From: a virus
Length of the DNA: 64,000 nucleotides
Direction: 5' to 3' (one strand)
Virus record (IMG/VR): IMGVR_UViG_3300011013_000009
Coordinates: 1 to 64,000 of that record
The notes under the pieces were generated by a model. The model was not told the origin of the DNA and did no database searches. It saw only the letters and a program-made list of their open reading frames with translations. Positions 1 through 6,267 of this stretch are shown here, piece after piece. Every line of letters begins with the position of its first letter. Position 1 is the first letter of the stretch. A program made the position numbers and the translations under genes.

Positions 1-1
1 A

Positions 2-136
2 GGTATTACAATAGATTATCTTATAGAAGAAAGAAGAATATCCTTTGGTGTTAATAGTACCCAAAGTGTATATAATTGGTGTAGTCAAGAAGATATCTTC
101 ACTGATAAGGATGAATTGATTGCGCAAATTGTATAA
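2..136 (+). CDS. C-terminal end of an unknown small protein (5' end cut by window)
   Basis: An open frame enters from the left edge and runs 44 codons to a TAA, ending in DELIAQIV. No start codon is visible because the gene begins outside the window. The stop is followed at once by the A-rich leader that precedes the next gene, so it fits the string of tiny genes here. I do not recognise a family. Confidence 0.5.
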   Translation, partial: GITIDYLIEERRISFGVNSTQSVYNWCSQEDIFTDKDELIAQIV

Positions 137-148
137 ACCAAAACAAAG

Positions 149-352
149 ATGAGTAAAGAAGAAATTAGTAAAGTGTTACATAACAACTTAAAAGTTGTAC
201 CAAAAGCATATGATATGCATGGTGAAAACTTTAACTGTGATTGTCATATGGAGATAACAGATAGAGCATACCAAATAATAGGTGAAGGAGATATTGATAA
301 AGGAAAGACTATTGTTGATGAATATCTAAAAGAAACTAATGGACAGTTATAA
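149..352 (+). CDS. Unknown small protein, MSKEE family start
   Basis: Sixty-seven residues beginning MSKEEISKV, with an HGENFNCDCH stretch (one CxC) in the middle and an acidic C-terminal half. The start is chosen because it follows the repeated A-rich leader that marks starts in this region. No known domain is recognised. It is one of a string of co-directional tiny genes, likely early genes transcribed together from a promoter left of the window. Confidence 0.7.
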   Translation: MSKEEISKVLHNNLKVVPKAYDMHGENFNCDCHMEITDRAYQIIGEGDIDKGKTIVDEYLKETNGQL

Positions 353-367
353 ACCAAAACAAAGAAG

Positions 368-493
368 ATGAATAAAGAAGATTGGACTCCAAATATATGC
401 ACAACTTGTGGTTATACTACTACAATATTATTAGGTACAAAAGTTTGTACAAACATAGGTTGTTCTACTAATAATAAAACCAAAAGAAGATGA
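368..493 (+). CDS. Tiny putative zinc-ribbon protein (41 aa)
   Basis: Begins MNKEDWTPNICTTCGYTT and carries a CxxC pair followed about 14 residues later by C...GC, a layout that could bind one zinc ion. It follows the repeated leader and its TGA overlaps the ATG of the next gene (ATGA at 490-493), so the two are probably translationally coupled. The last residues KTKRR come from reading through the next copy of the leader. Function unknown; the zinc reading is inference from four cysteines. Confidence 0.55.
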   Translation: MNKEDWTPNICTTCGYTTTILLGTKVCTNIGCSTNNKTKRR

Positions 494-696
494 GTAAAGA
501 AGAAGTAAAGTATATAGTATTTGCAGAGGATTCTACTGCTATGATGCAAGAGTCACTAATACAACAAAGTAACCCTTTGACAAAAGAAAGAGCTATTGAG
601 TTTGCAGAAAGAATTAAAGATAGAGATAACTTATTCTGTGTTACCATTCTTAAAAGAGTTAGTAAAGAAGAATTAAAACCAAAAGAAGATGAGTGA
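490..696 (+). CDS. Unknown small protein, MSKEE family start
   Basis: Sixty-eight residues starting MSKEEVKYIVFAEDST, mixed alpha/beta in appearance, with a charged tail ending KPKEDE that is encoded by the next leader repeat. It overlaps the preceding gene by 4 bases and the following one by 8. No recognised domain. Confidence 0.7.
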   Translation: MSKEEVKYIVFAEDSTAMMQESLIQQSNPLTKERAIEFAERIKDRDNLFCVTILKRVSKEELKPKEDE

Positions 697-835
697 CTAT
701 ATTAAAGGACAAGAGGACCTAATTAAATATATTAAACAACAATTACTTTTAATGGCTAATAATTCACCAGATGAAACTATTATAGAGGATGTTGTTAACT
801 TTTTACAAAACCTTAAACCAAAAGAAGATGAGTAA
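689..835 (+). CDS. Unknown 48-residue protein
   Basis: Starts MSDYIKGQEDL in the +1 frame relative to the tail of the previous gene, at an ATG supplied by the leader repeat, and ends NLKPKEDE from the next repeat. Predicted to be mostly helical. The 8-base overlaps on both sides suggest coupled translation. No family recognised. Confidence 0.55.
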   Translation: MSDYIKGQEDLIKYIKQQLLLMANNSPDETIIEDVVNFLQNLKPKEDE

Positions 836-1001
836 AGAAGAATTTTATAGTAGACCGTCCTCAATAGGTTATTTGTATTGGTTAGATTCCAATAATGTTA
901 TTAAACAAGGACCTTCATTATGGGGTATAGGAAGATATAGAAGTTGGTTACTATTAGATAAGATACAAAATAGTAATGATTTTATTAAATGGTTAAATTA
1001 A
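828..1001 (+). CDS. Unknown small aromatic-rich protein, MSKEE start
   Basis: Fifty-seven residues from MSKEEFYSRPSS, rich in Trp and Tyr (SIGYLYWLD, GRYRSWLLL). An upstream in-frame ATG at 789 would add 13 residues, but that stretch lies inside the preceding gene, and the ATG at 828 has the conserved leader and MSKEE start, so 828 is preferred. No function recognised. Confidence 0.65.
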   Translation: MSKEEFYSRPSSIGYLYWLDSNNVIKQGPSLWGIGRYRSWLLLDKIQNSNDFIKWLN

Positions 1002-1008
1002 AACAAAG

Positions 1009-1149
1009 ATGAATAAGAAAATACACATAGCAAGTAGAGGTATGGGTAATATTGATAAGGATGGTAACATTACTGATTTTAAGTTGTTATCATATGATTT
1101 AGTTACACCACCATATGGAATTTTTATTAAACCAAAACAAAGAAGATGA
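1009..1149 (+). CDS. Unknown 46-residue protein
   Basis: Starts MNKKIHIASRGMG after a shortened leader (AAAACAAAG) and ends KPKQRR, the read-through of the next leader copy. Its TGA overlaps the next ATG (1146-1149). Reading frame is kept open only by this chain of overlaps; no domain is recognised. Confidence 0.5.
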   Translation: MNKKIHIASRGMGNIDKDGNITDFKLLSYDLVTPPYGIFIKPKQRR

Positions 1150-1424
1150 TAGTAATTAGAGATTTAAGTTCATATAGAGATGGTGGGACTATTTCGATTA
1201 AAGTGAATATTTCATTTGAAGGGTTTCGTTATGAAGGTGAAATTTGTTTAGACAAAAGAATGAGCGATAAAGGTGATGGTAAACTTTGGTTCGGTTATCC
1301 TGAAAAGGAAGGCTCTTCGATTATAGAAGATGTTAAACTTTTAGAACACATTAAAAAAGGAGTAATAGACTACAAAAAGTATCAGAATTTTAAACTTGAT
1401 GAATTAATAGAAAACTTAAAGTAA
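1146..1424 (+). CDS. Unknown 92-residue protein
   Basis: Begins MIVIRDLSSYRDGG and shows alternating hydrophobic beta-strand-like segments (ISIKVNISFEGFRYEGEICL) followed by a helical C-terminus. It is the longest gene of the first kilobase. Base composition is slightly less A-rich than its neighbours. No family recognised. Confidence 0.7.
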   Translation: MIVIRDLSSYRDGGTISIKVNISFEGFRYEGEICLDKRMSDKGDGKLWFGYPEKEGSSIIEDVKLLEHIKKGVIDYKKYQNFKLDELIENLK

Positions 1425-1426
1425 AG

Positions 1427-1606
1427 ATGAGTAAAGAATTAAAACTTACAATAAGTCCATATGAATGGGAAGGTAAAGAAGAATTTACTTATGAAGTAAG
1501 AGGTTTTAACATCTACTATTCAAAAGTTGGATTCCAAACTTATAAAGAAGCGGAAAAAGAAGGTCAATTAAAAGTTGAAGAATTAAACCAAAACAAAGAT
1601 GAGTAA
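1427..1606 (+). CDS. Unknown 59-residue protein
   Basis: Starts MSKELKLTISPYEWEG two bases after the previous stop, and ends ELNQNKDE, encoded by the next leader copy. Looks like a short beta-rich segment plus a charged helix. Overlaps the next start by 8 bases. Confidence 0.6.
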   Translation: MSKELKLTISPYEWEGKEEFTYEVRGFNIYYSKVGFQTYKEAEKEGQLKVEELNQNKDE

Positions 1607-1706
1607 TATAGAAATAATAGAAATCATTTTATTATGTTACATTGCATTTACTGTAACAATAATTGCTAATCGACAATGGCAAAACAAAGATGAAGAAATA
1701 TATTAA
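1599..1706 (+). CDS. Tiny single-span membrane protein (35 aa)
   Basis: MSNIEIIEIILLCYIAF... is one hydrophobic segment of about 20 residues followed by a polar tail RQWQNKDEEIY. The ATG lies in the leader repeat. Such tiny membrane proteins are common in early phage regions, but its role is unknown. Confidence 0.5.
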   Translation: MSNIEIIEIILLCYIAFTVTIIANRQWQNKDEEIY

Positions 1707-1839
1707 ATTTTTACTATTTAAAAACAGATTAAGAGATTACGGAATATCACCTTTAGATATATTTTTTCCAATTGTTAGTTGGATTAGTATTTTTAGCACA
1801 ATATTTCTTATTTACTGTTTATTTAATATTCTTAATTAA
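1690..1839 (+). CDS. Small membrane protein (49 aa)
   Basis: Begins MKKYIKFLLFKNRLRDYG and has a hydrophobic C-terminal segment (IVSWISIFSTIFLIYCLF) long enough to span the membrane. Overlaps the end of the previous gene by 17 bases and starts after ACAAAG, a shortened leader. Function unknown. Confidence 0.5.
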   Translation: MKKYIKFLLFKNRLRDYGISPLDIFFPIVSWISIFSTIFLIYCLFNILN

Positions 1840-1851
1840 AACCAAAAGAAG

Positions 1852-2109
1852 ATGGATGAAGATAAATATATTTTAACTTGGGCAAAAAGAAAAGGCTTTA
1901 ATGTTGGAACATTTATTAAGCCAATACAAATACTTGATGAATGGAATAACCCTACTGCAAATGATATTGAACTAATTGAAAATCCACTTTACTTTGACTA
2001 CAAGGGTAATCTTTGTACAATGAGAAAAGGTGTTAAAGCTGGTGGGTTTTGTATTAGGGATTCTTATGGTAATTGGGCTAAAAAACTAAAACTAAAAGAA
2101 GATGAGTAA
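1852..2109 (+). CDS. Unknown 85-residue soluble protein
   Basis: Starts MDEDKYILTWAKRKGFN after a full leader copy and ends KLKLKEDE, encoded by the next copy. Mixed alpha/beta with several Trp, Gly and Cys residues. Overlaps the next gene by 8 bases. No family recognised. Confidence 0.7.
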   Translation: MDEDKYILTWAKRKGFNVGTFIKPIQILDEWNNPTANDIELIENPLYFDYKGNLCTMRKGVKAGGFCIRDSYGNWAKKLKLKEDE

Positions 2110-2413
2110 TATGGAAGCAATAATTTTATTTTTTACGATAATTGGAATAATATTCTTATTCAATTTTATAACTAAACAAATAGAGAAAAAACAAAACCAA
2201 AGAATTGAAGAACATAAAAAAATATACCCAGAATTGGAAGCACTGGGAAGATTGTATAAACAAGATAATTTTGATACAAAAAAAGAAAGTTTATTAATAA
2301 TGCAACATCATTTGAGGTGTTCTAATGTTGAAGCACTTCGACAAAATTTTACGATCTCAGATTATCATAATAAAAAATACAAGGAAGAGCACTTAAAATT
2401 GTTCGGATGTTAA
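2102..2413 (+). CDS. Membrane-anchored small protein
   Basis: An N-terminal hydrophobic segment (about residues 6-24, ILFFTIIGIIFLFNFIT) is followed by a charged helical region of roughly 75 residues, so the bulk probably faces the cytoplasm. The start overlaps the preceding gene inside the leader repeat. Function unknown. Confidence 0.65.
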   Translation: MSNMEAIILFFTIIGIIFLFNFITKQIEKKQNQRIEEHKKIYPELEALGRLYKQDNFDTKKESLLIMQHHLRCSNVEALRQNFTISDYHNKKYKEEHLKLFGC

Positions 2414-2431
2414 TACTAAACCAAAACAAAG

Positions 2432-3037
2432 ATGAAAAAGATTAACATATGTATTTACGGATATGGACAAGAATTAGTTCAAGGAACTTGGTCTGATGAA
2501 GAAGTAGAAACGTTATTACAAGAATTAAATGACGACAATGACTTATCAACTGTAATATGGAACTTAGAAGAAATACTACCAGATAGTTACGATTGGTATG
2601 ATAGAGATGACCTATGTCATTATTATGGAGGCTTATCGGATAGCTGTAAGATAATAATATCATATGATGATAAAGAAGATACATATGATACTTTATTTGA
2701 TTTAGAAGCAATTGGTGCAATAATAGAATTTGAAGAAGTATATAATTATACTGGTAAGGACAATGTTATTACAATAATATCATCAGAAAAAGGCACAATG
2801 TTTGATGCTGATATTATATTAGAAGATGATGAAGAATTTGACTTATCAAAGTTACGGGTAGAATCAAAAGGAATAATATTCAACAACTATGAAAACGAAT
2901 TAATAACTAGTATATACTACAAAGACAAACAAATAGATGATGAAGGATGTGAAACAAATGGTAAAGGCTTTTATGCTTACCTAGATAAAAAGAAAAATCA
3001 ATGTATAGAAAAAGAAGAAGAAACAAAGAAGAGTTAG
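2432..3037 (+). CDS. Unknown acidic protein of 201 residues
   Basis: The largest gene of this cluster, starting MKKINICIYGYGQEL after a full leader copy. It is strongly acidic (many D and E runs), with an N-terminal part that looks like a small alpha/beta domain and a Lys/Glu-rich tail. Acidic early proteins of phages are often inhibitors or DNA mimics, but nothing here identifies a target, so that remains speculation. Its last 37 bases overlap the next small gene in another frame. Confidence 0.7.
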   Translation: MKKINICIYGYGQELVQGTWSDEEVETLLQELNDDNDLSTVIWNLEEILPDSYDWYDRDDLCHYYGGLSDSCKIIISYDDKEDTYDTLFDLEAIGAIIEFEEVYNYTGKDNVITIISSEKGTMFDADIILEDDEEFDLSKLRVESKGIIFNNYENELITSIYYKDKQIDDEGCETNGKGFYAYLDKKKNQCIEKEEETKKS

Positions 3038-3159
3038 CACTGGCATGGATAATAATAAGTATAGCTAGTATAATAAGTATAATAGTATTCCCACCAATAG
3101 TATTAATAGCTATAGTAATATACGCTATATGGACATTATCAAGACATTATTATTTTTAG
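3001..3159 (+). CDS. Small two-segment membrane protein (52 aa)
   Basis: MYRKRRRNKEELALAWIIISIAS... has a basic N-terminus followed by two Ile-rich hydrophobic stretches separated by FPP, the pattern of a helical hairpin with the positive end inside. The frame begins inside the previous gene and closes at a TAG that is itself the first copy of the TTTTTAG motif. It could be a holin- or superinfection-type small membrane protein; there is no direct evidence for either. Confidence 0.5.
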   Translation: MYRKRRRNKEELALAWIIISIASIISIIVFPPIVLIAIVIYAIWTLSRHYYF

Positions 3160-3810
3160 TCAATTTTTAGTCCATTTTTAGCTATTTCAGCAATGTATTT
3201 TTAGACCAAAGTACTTTTATTTTTAGAATGGTTTTTAGATTTAGTTACTACCAGGCGAAGAATAGGTGTGGTATGTAGTACGTTTACCTTCGGTCCTTTC
3301 AGGCCCTTCGGCAACCCGTATAAGTTCAAGACGCGGATATAGGCATTCCAGGAGTATAAGTGTGTAGTATGGAGTAAAGAATGGATAAAGTCCCCTTTCT
3401 ACCGGTATACATTATTTTTAGGGGGCATATGCTCTTTATCTCAACACCAGGTAGGTCCGGCCACCAGGAATTATTTTTAGTCCATTATACGTGCTTTTAG
3501 AGTCATTTACTTTTAGGCGGAATGGTCGTTATTTTTAGTCCTATATTTAGATTTACTTTTAGACCAAATGCCTTTTACTTTTAGACCAGGAGGCCAGGAA
3601 AGACGGTTTTATTTTTAGTCCAATATAATGTATTTTTAGATGCGTATGTATATATGCGTGTATATATATAGTTATTTTTAGACGGATATGCTATGTATTT
3701 TTAGTTTAATATATAGTCTGGGTATTCTATTTTTAGGGCAATATCCGCACTTTTAGTGCAGATCTGTTCGGTTCTCTAGCTATACGGAGTAAATTATTTT
3801 TAGAAGATCA
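3153..3810 (+). repeat. Gene-free region with about 20 TTTTTAG-type motifs
   Basis: No convincing gene is seen here. The stretch is punctuated by TTTTTAG (or CTTTTAG), mostly as TATTTTTAG, for example at 3153-3159, 3164-3170, 3175-3181, 3198-3204, 3220-3226, 3232-3238, 3415-3421 and 3474-3480, and then about every 15-40 bases to 3805. The motif is followed repeatedly by ACCA, TCCA or ACGG. The pieces between motifs, especially 3245-3410, are clearly richer in G and C than the surrounding genes, as structured RNA would be. All motif copies are on the same strand. They lack a TTTG element 20 bases upstream, so simple promoters are unlikely. Confidence 0.75.
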
Positions 3811-3842
3811 TTAGGATTTATGGATTTTTATTCTTATATTTA
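3811..3842 (+). promoter_or_regulatory. Early promoter, TTAGG / TATATTTA
   Basis: TTAGG (3811-3815) and TATATTTA (3835-3842) are 19 bases apart, like the Bacteroidota TTTG / TAnnTTTG pair. It stands before the gene at 3868. Confidence 0.65.
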
Positions 3843-3867
3843 GAGTATAAACATAAAAAGTATTATT

Positions 3868-3972
3868 ATGGAATTAAAGATATTAGAAGATTATTTACAG
3901 GAATTGGTAGATAACGGGATTATTCATCTAGATATAAAGGATGACATATTATATATAGTTAAACGATTATGA
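3868..3972 (+). CDS. Tiny unknown protein (34 aa)
   Basis: MELKILEDYLQELVDNG... is a short helix-strand peptide behind an early promoter. Its TGA overlaps the ATG of the next gene (3969-3972), suggesting coupling. Function unknown. Confidence 0.5.
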   Translation: MELKILEDYLQELVDNGIIHLDIKDDILYIVKRL

Positions 3973-4247
3973 AATATTTAGGACAAGTAGAAATAGAAAG
4001 AACAGAAGATATCTATGAAGATACAGAAACTGCTAATGTATATAAAATAATAACTGAAAAGACGTATGATATCGGAATAGAATCTGTGCCGATTGAATTT
4101 AACAGCCGTAGCTACAACACTGCGAATAGCGAAATATATATTGAGATATATCAGGATTCGATGATGCATCCGAATAGTTTATATATAGAAAAAGACCCGG
4201 GACAAGTAGAACTTTTGTTGAAAAAGATTTTAGGTAGCGAAAAATAA
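3969..4247 (+). CDS. Unknown 92-residue protein
   Basis: Starts MKYLGQVEIERTEDIYEDTE and reads as a beta-rich domain with an acidic surface and a final helix (QVELLLKKILGSEK). Second gene of a two-gene unit with the 34-residue peptide upstream. No recognised family. Confidence 0.7.
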   Translation: MKYLGQVEIERTEDIYEDTETANVYKIITEKTYDIGIESVPIEFNSRSYNTANSEIYIEIYQDSMMHPNSLYIEKDPGQVELLLKKILGSEK

Positions 4248-4260
4248 ATTTGCTAAAAGA

Positions 4261-4292
4261 TTAGGATCTTTGAAATAAAGGTCTTATATTTA
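4261..4292 (+). promoter_or_regulatory. Early promoter, TTAGG / TATATTTA
   Basis: TTAGG at 4261-4265, an inner TTTGAAAT block, and TATATTTA at 4285-4292; drives 4314 and 4511. Confidence 0.7.
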
Positions 4293-4313
4293 TAGAAATT
4301 AAAATTTAAAGAT

Positions 4314-4514
4314 ATGAAAAAAGGACATTATATGATTACAGATCTGATCGCAGAACTTAAGATTTCATTAAAAAAAGTACCTGCGGTACCTAATTATAAT
4401 AATATTATTAAAATAGTACCTGCTTTAGAACAGTGGGTTAAAGAAAACGGAGATCTGGAATTTGACCCAGATGATATGGAAAAGTTTTTAATGGCAAAAA
4501 AATCAGAGAGATGA
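4314..4514 (+). CDS. Unknown 66-residue helical protein
   Basis: MKKGHYMITDLIAELKISLKK... appears mainly helical, with a D/E-rich motif DPDD near the C-terminus. A second possible start is the Met at residue 7. The TGA overlaps the next ATG by four bases. Function unknown. Confidence 0.65.
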   Translation: MKKGHYMITDLIAELKISLKKVPAVPNYNNIIKIVPALEQWVKENGDLEFDPDDMEKFLMAKKSER

Positions 4515-4720
4515 TAGAAGTAAAAATGACAGTTAGATATCAGGATATATTAATATCTGCCGGGAGATATATTCCAACCGGGACATCGTTTTTGGGTAAG
4601 AAGCTTTATAGAAATATTGATAATGGACAAATTGTTTCCATTGGAAATTTTGAGATTAAAATGATTAATAAATATAATGAGTCTCATGGTATCAATGAGT
4701 GGAAAAACATTGTGGGATAA
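4511..4720 (+). CDS. Unknown 69-residue protein
   Basis: Begins MIEVKMTVRYQDILISAGRYIP; predicted beta strands early and a polar tail. It is coupled to the preceding gene through ATGA. No family recognised. Confidence 0.65.
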   Translation: MIEVKMTVRYQDILISAGRYIPTGTSFLGKKLYRNIDNGQIVSIGNFEIKMINKYNESHGINEWKNIVG

Positions 4721-4748
4721 AAGACGGAAAATAAAGTTAGCAAAATGC

Positions 4749-4777
4749 TTGACACGCATTGATATTATTCTTATATT
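4749..4777 (+). promoter_or_regulatory. Early promoter with TTGACACGCATTGA block
   Basis: TTGACA (4749-4754) and TATATT (4772-4777) are exactly 17 bases apart, within the conserved block TTGACACGCATTGA. This differs from the TTAGG class; see also 5059, 10255 and 12184. Confidence 0.65.
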
Positions 4778-4794
4778 AGTGTAAATTAAAAGAT

Positions 4795-5040
4795 ATGACA
4801 AATTACAAATTAGAATTAGAAGGACATTATGTCACAATCGAGATGAATGAATTTGAGGATAACGTTGCTCAGATTTTTAAAAATAACGATTTAATAGCTG
4901 AATATAAATTCGGTGGAGCTGGAGCAACTCATATATATCATTTGGAAGGTAAAAAACTTATTGATTTACTGGTTGCTATATTATATGAGCAAGCCGACAA
5001 AACTGTTGAAGTGTTAGCTAGCGAAACAAAAAAAGTTTAA
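4795..5040 (+). CDS. Unknown 81-residue protein
   Basis: MTNYKLELEGHYVTIEMNEFED... begins with beta-strand-like alternation, carries a Gly-rich turn (FGGAGATH) and ends in a helix (LIDLLVAILYEQADK). Single-gene unit with its own promoter. Function unknown. Confidence 0.7.
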   Translation: MTNYKLELEGHYVTIEMNEFEDNVAQIFKNNDLIAEYKFGGAGATHIYHLEGKKLIDLLVAILYEQADKTVEVLASETKKV

Positions 5041-5058
5041 AAAAAGTTAGCAAATTGC

Positions 5059-5089
5059 TTGACACGCATTGATTTATTTATTATATTTA
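5059..5089 (+). promoter_or_regulatory. Early promoter with TTGACACGCATTGA block
   Basis: TTGACA (5059-5064), 17 bases, TATATTTA (5082-5089). The upstream GTTAGCAAA is shared with the promoter at 4749. Confidence 0.65.
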
Positions 5090-5112
5090 TATAAATTATA
5101 AAATTAAAAGAT

Positions 5113-5376
5113 ATGACAAAAGGAATTAATAAGCTATATTATAGCTTTAAAGAAATTATTGCAATTTACGCAGAAGCGTTGGAAAATGAAACGGGAGAGC
5201 CTATTGAAAATCTAGAAGCTGTTATGGATTTTGATAATTACAAAATCGAGTTTGATGCAAATGATGATAAAACTGTTATTAAAATATGTGGAGCTTTTAT
5301 ACAATTTGAAATGGATGACACAGATGTATCTGTTGTTAATTATATGGATGGCTCTGGCTGGTATGTTGGATATTAA
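5113..5376 (+). CDS. Unknown 87-residue acidic protein
   Basis: MTKGINKLYYSFKEIIAIYAEALENE... has an N-terminal helix and an acidic beta-rich C-terminal half ending GSGWYVGY. Separate transcription unit between two early promoters. No family recognised. Confidence 0.7.
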   Translation: MTKGINKLYYSFKEIIAIYAEALENETGEPIENLEAVMDFDNYKIEFDANDDKTVIKICGAFIQFEMDDTDVSVVNYMDGSGWYVGY

Positions 5377-5393
5377 AAAAAGTTTAAAAAAGA

Positions 5394-5424
5394 TTAGGAT
5401 AATTGAATTATTATTCTTATATTA
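5394..5424 (+). promoter_or_regulatory. Early promoter, TTAGG / TATATTA
   Basis: TTAGG (5394-5398) and TATATTA (5418-5424) 19 bases apart, before the gene at 5441. Confidence 0.65.
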
Positions 5425-5440
5425 GTGTAAATTAAAAGAT

Positions 5441-6022
5441 ATGGAAAAAAGAAATACGCCGGCGGGCAATACGTATTGGGATGAAAATGGAGCATACCAA
5501 AAAGAATTAAATGAACTATATAACAAACTAGTTCCGATGAGCGGCGATGCCGAAACAGTACATGGAGAATTAGTTAGAGCAGTAAATAGATTATATTACG
5601 AATATTGTAACAATGGGAATTGCAATGCTATTGTACAAGAATATGTCGAGCAGGAATATACATGTTATAATTGTGACGGTACTGGTAATAGAGATTATCA
5701 CGACCACGAGATTGATGAATGGGAGTCTGTAGAATGTGATGACTGTTATGGCGATGGCTATCAATATGAAGAAGAAGAAGGCGATCGTTATATGGATTCA
5801 TATTATGACAGAATGTTAGATTTCATAAGAGATCATGTTTCAAATTCCTATCCGGTAGTTGATGCATTGGAAAGATTTATATTAGATGGTCCTGGCTATT
5901 CGAATTATCAATTTAATGATGCTGAGTATGAGTATTACAATGATGTAGTAGATACTGTAATGCATTATGTATTGAATTCAGAGAATATACCTAATCCGGA
6001 ATATAAACCAGAAAAAGTTTAA
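5441..6022 (+). CDS. Acidic protein with DnaJ-like zinc-binding CxxCxGxG repeats
   Basis: In the 193 residues, two cysteine motifs lie about 24 residues apart: CYNCDGTG (around residue 78) and CDDCYGDG (around residue 105). This is the spacing of one zinc site of the DnaJ cysteine-rich domain, where two CxxCxGxG motifs bind one zinc. No J domain is present, so it is not a DnaJ protein. The flanks are acidic and Tyr-rich. DnaJ-type zinc domains usually bind unfolded protein; here only the zinc site is supported, the role is unknown. Confidence 0.7.
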   Translation: MEKRNTPAGNTYWDENGAYQKELNELYNKLVPMSGDAETVHGELVRAVNRLYYEYCNNGNCNAIVQEYVEQEYTCYNCDGTGNRDYHDHEIDEWESVECDDCYGDGYQYEEEEGDRYMDSYYDRMLDFIRDHVSNSYPVVDALERFILDGPGYSNYQFNDAEYEYYNDVVDTVMHYVLNSENIPNPEYKPEKV

Positions 6023-6028
6023 AAAAGA

Positions 6029-6060
6029 TTAGGATAATTGAAATATTATTCTTATATTTA
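6029..6060 (+). promoter_or_regulatory. Early promoter, TTAGG / TATATTTA
   Basis: TTAGG (6029-6033), inner ATTGAAAT, TATATTTA (6053-6060), before 6087. Confidence 0.7.
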
Positions 6061-6086
6061 AAGTATAATAATAAAAATTAAAAGAT

Positions 6087-6263
6087 ATGGGAAATTTTAA
6101 AAAATATTTAAAAAAAGAATTAGACAGGTTGATTAAAGACGCAGAAGAAATTTGGGAGTCAGAAATCAATCCGGATACAGGAGCTCAATTAACATATGAT
6201 GAGCTTCAAGAAGTAGATAGAGAATTAGAAAGATTATATAGGATGAAAAACAATCCTTTATAA
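6087..6263 (+). CDS. Small helical protein (58 aa)
   Basis: MGNFKKYLKKELDRLIKDAEEIWE... is strongly charged and helical, probably a helical hairpin around the NPDTGAQLT turn. Has its own early promoter and ends just before the structured RNA region. Function unknown. Confidence 0.6.
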   Translation: MGNFKKYLKKELDRLIKDAEEIWESEINPDTGAQLTYDELQEVDRELERLYRMKNNPL

Positions 6264-6267
6264 AAAA

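Larger units (their letters stand above)
135..2431 (+). repeat. dispersed A-rich start-codon leader (AAACCAAAAnAAGATG type)
   Basis: Nearly every start codon between 149 and 2432 is preceded by variants of AAACCAAAACAAAGATG or AAACCAAAAGAAGATG, for example just before 149, 368, 490, 689, 828, 1146, 1599, 1852, 2102 and 2432. Shortened forms occur before 1009, 1427 and 1690. The identity often continues into the gene as ATGAGTAAAGAAGAA (MSKEE). Where the previous gene reads through it, the repeat encodes its last residues (KPKEDE or KTKRR/KPKQRR) and supplies the overlapping ATG of the next. There is no Shine-Dalgarno core; A-rich upstream sequence is how Bacteroidota commonly mark starts. One more copy stands before 8859. 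Confidence 0.8.

Noticed and set aside
789-1001. Longer start for the 828 gene
   Set aside because: The extra 13 residues are encoded inside the previous gene; the repeated leader and MSKEE start favour 828.
2442-2720. Minus-strand reading frame opposite 2432
   Set aside because: It is rich in His, Leu and Tyr as expected for the reverse of an acidic AT-rich gene, with no promoter or leader.
3300-3345. tRNA gene around a TTCAAGAC sequence
   Set aside because: The T-loop-like sequence has no pairing T-stem and no acceptor stem could be placed around it.
3153-3810. Array of early promoters (TATTTTTAG as a -7 element)
   Set aside because: The copies lack TTTG or TTAGG about 20 bases upstream and are too closely spaced, unlike the clear promoters elsewhere.
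3153-3810. CRISPR array
   Set aside because: The repeat unit is only about 7-9 bases, spacing is irregular and no cas gene is seen.
5231-5425. Plus-strand frame overlapping the 5113 gene
   Set aside because: It is out of frame, runs through the next promoter and looks like a shadow (Met/Leu-rich).
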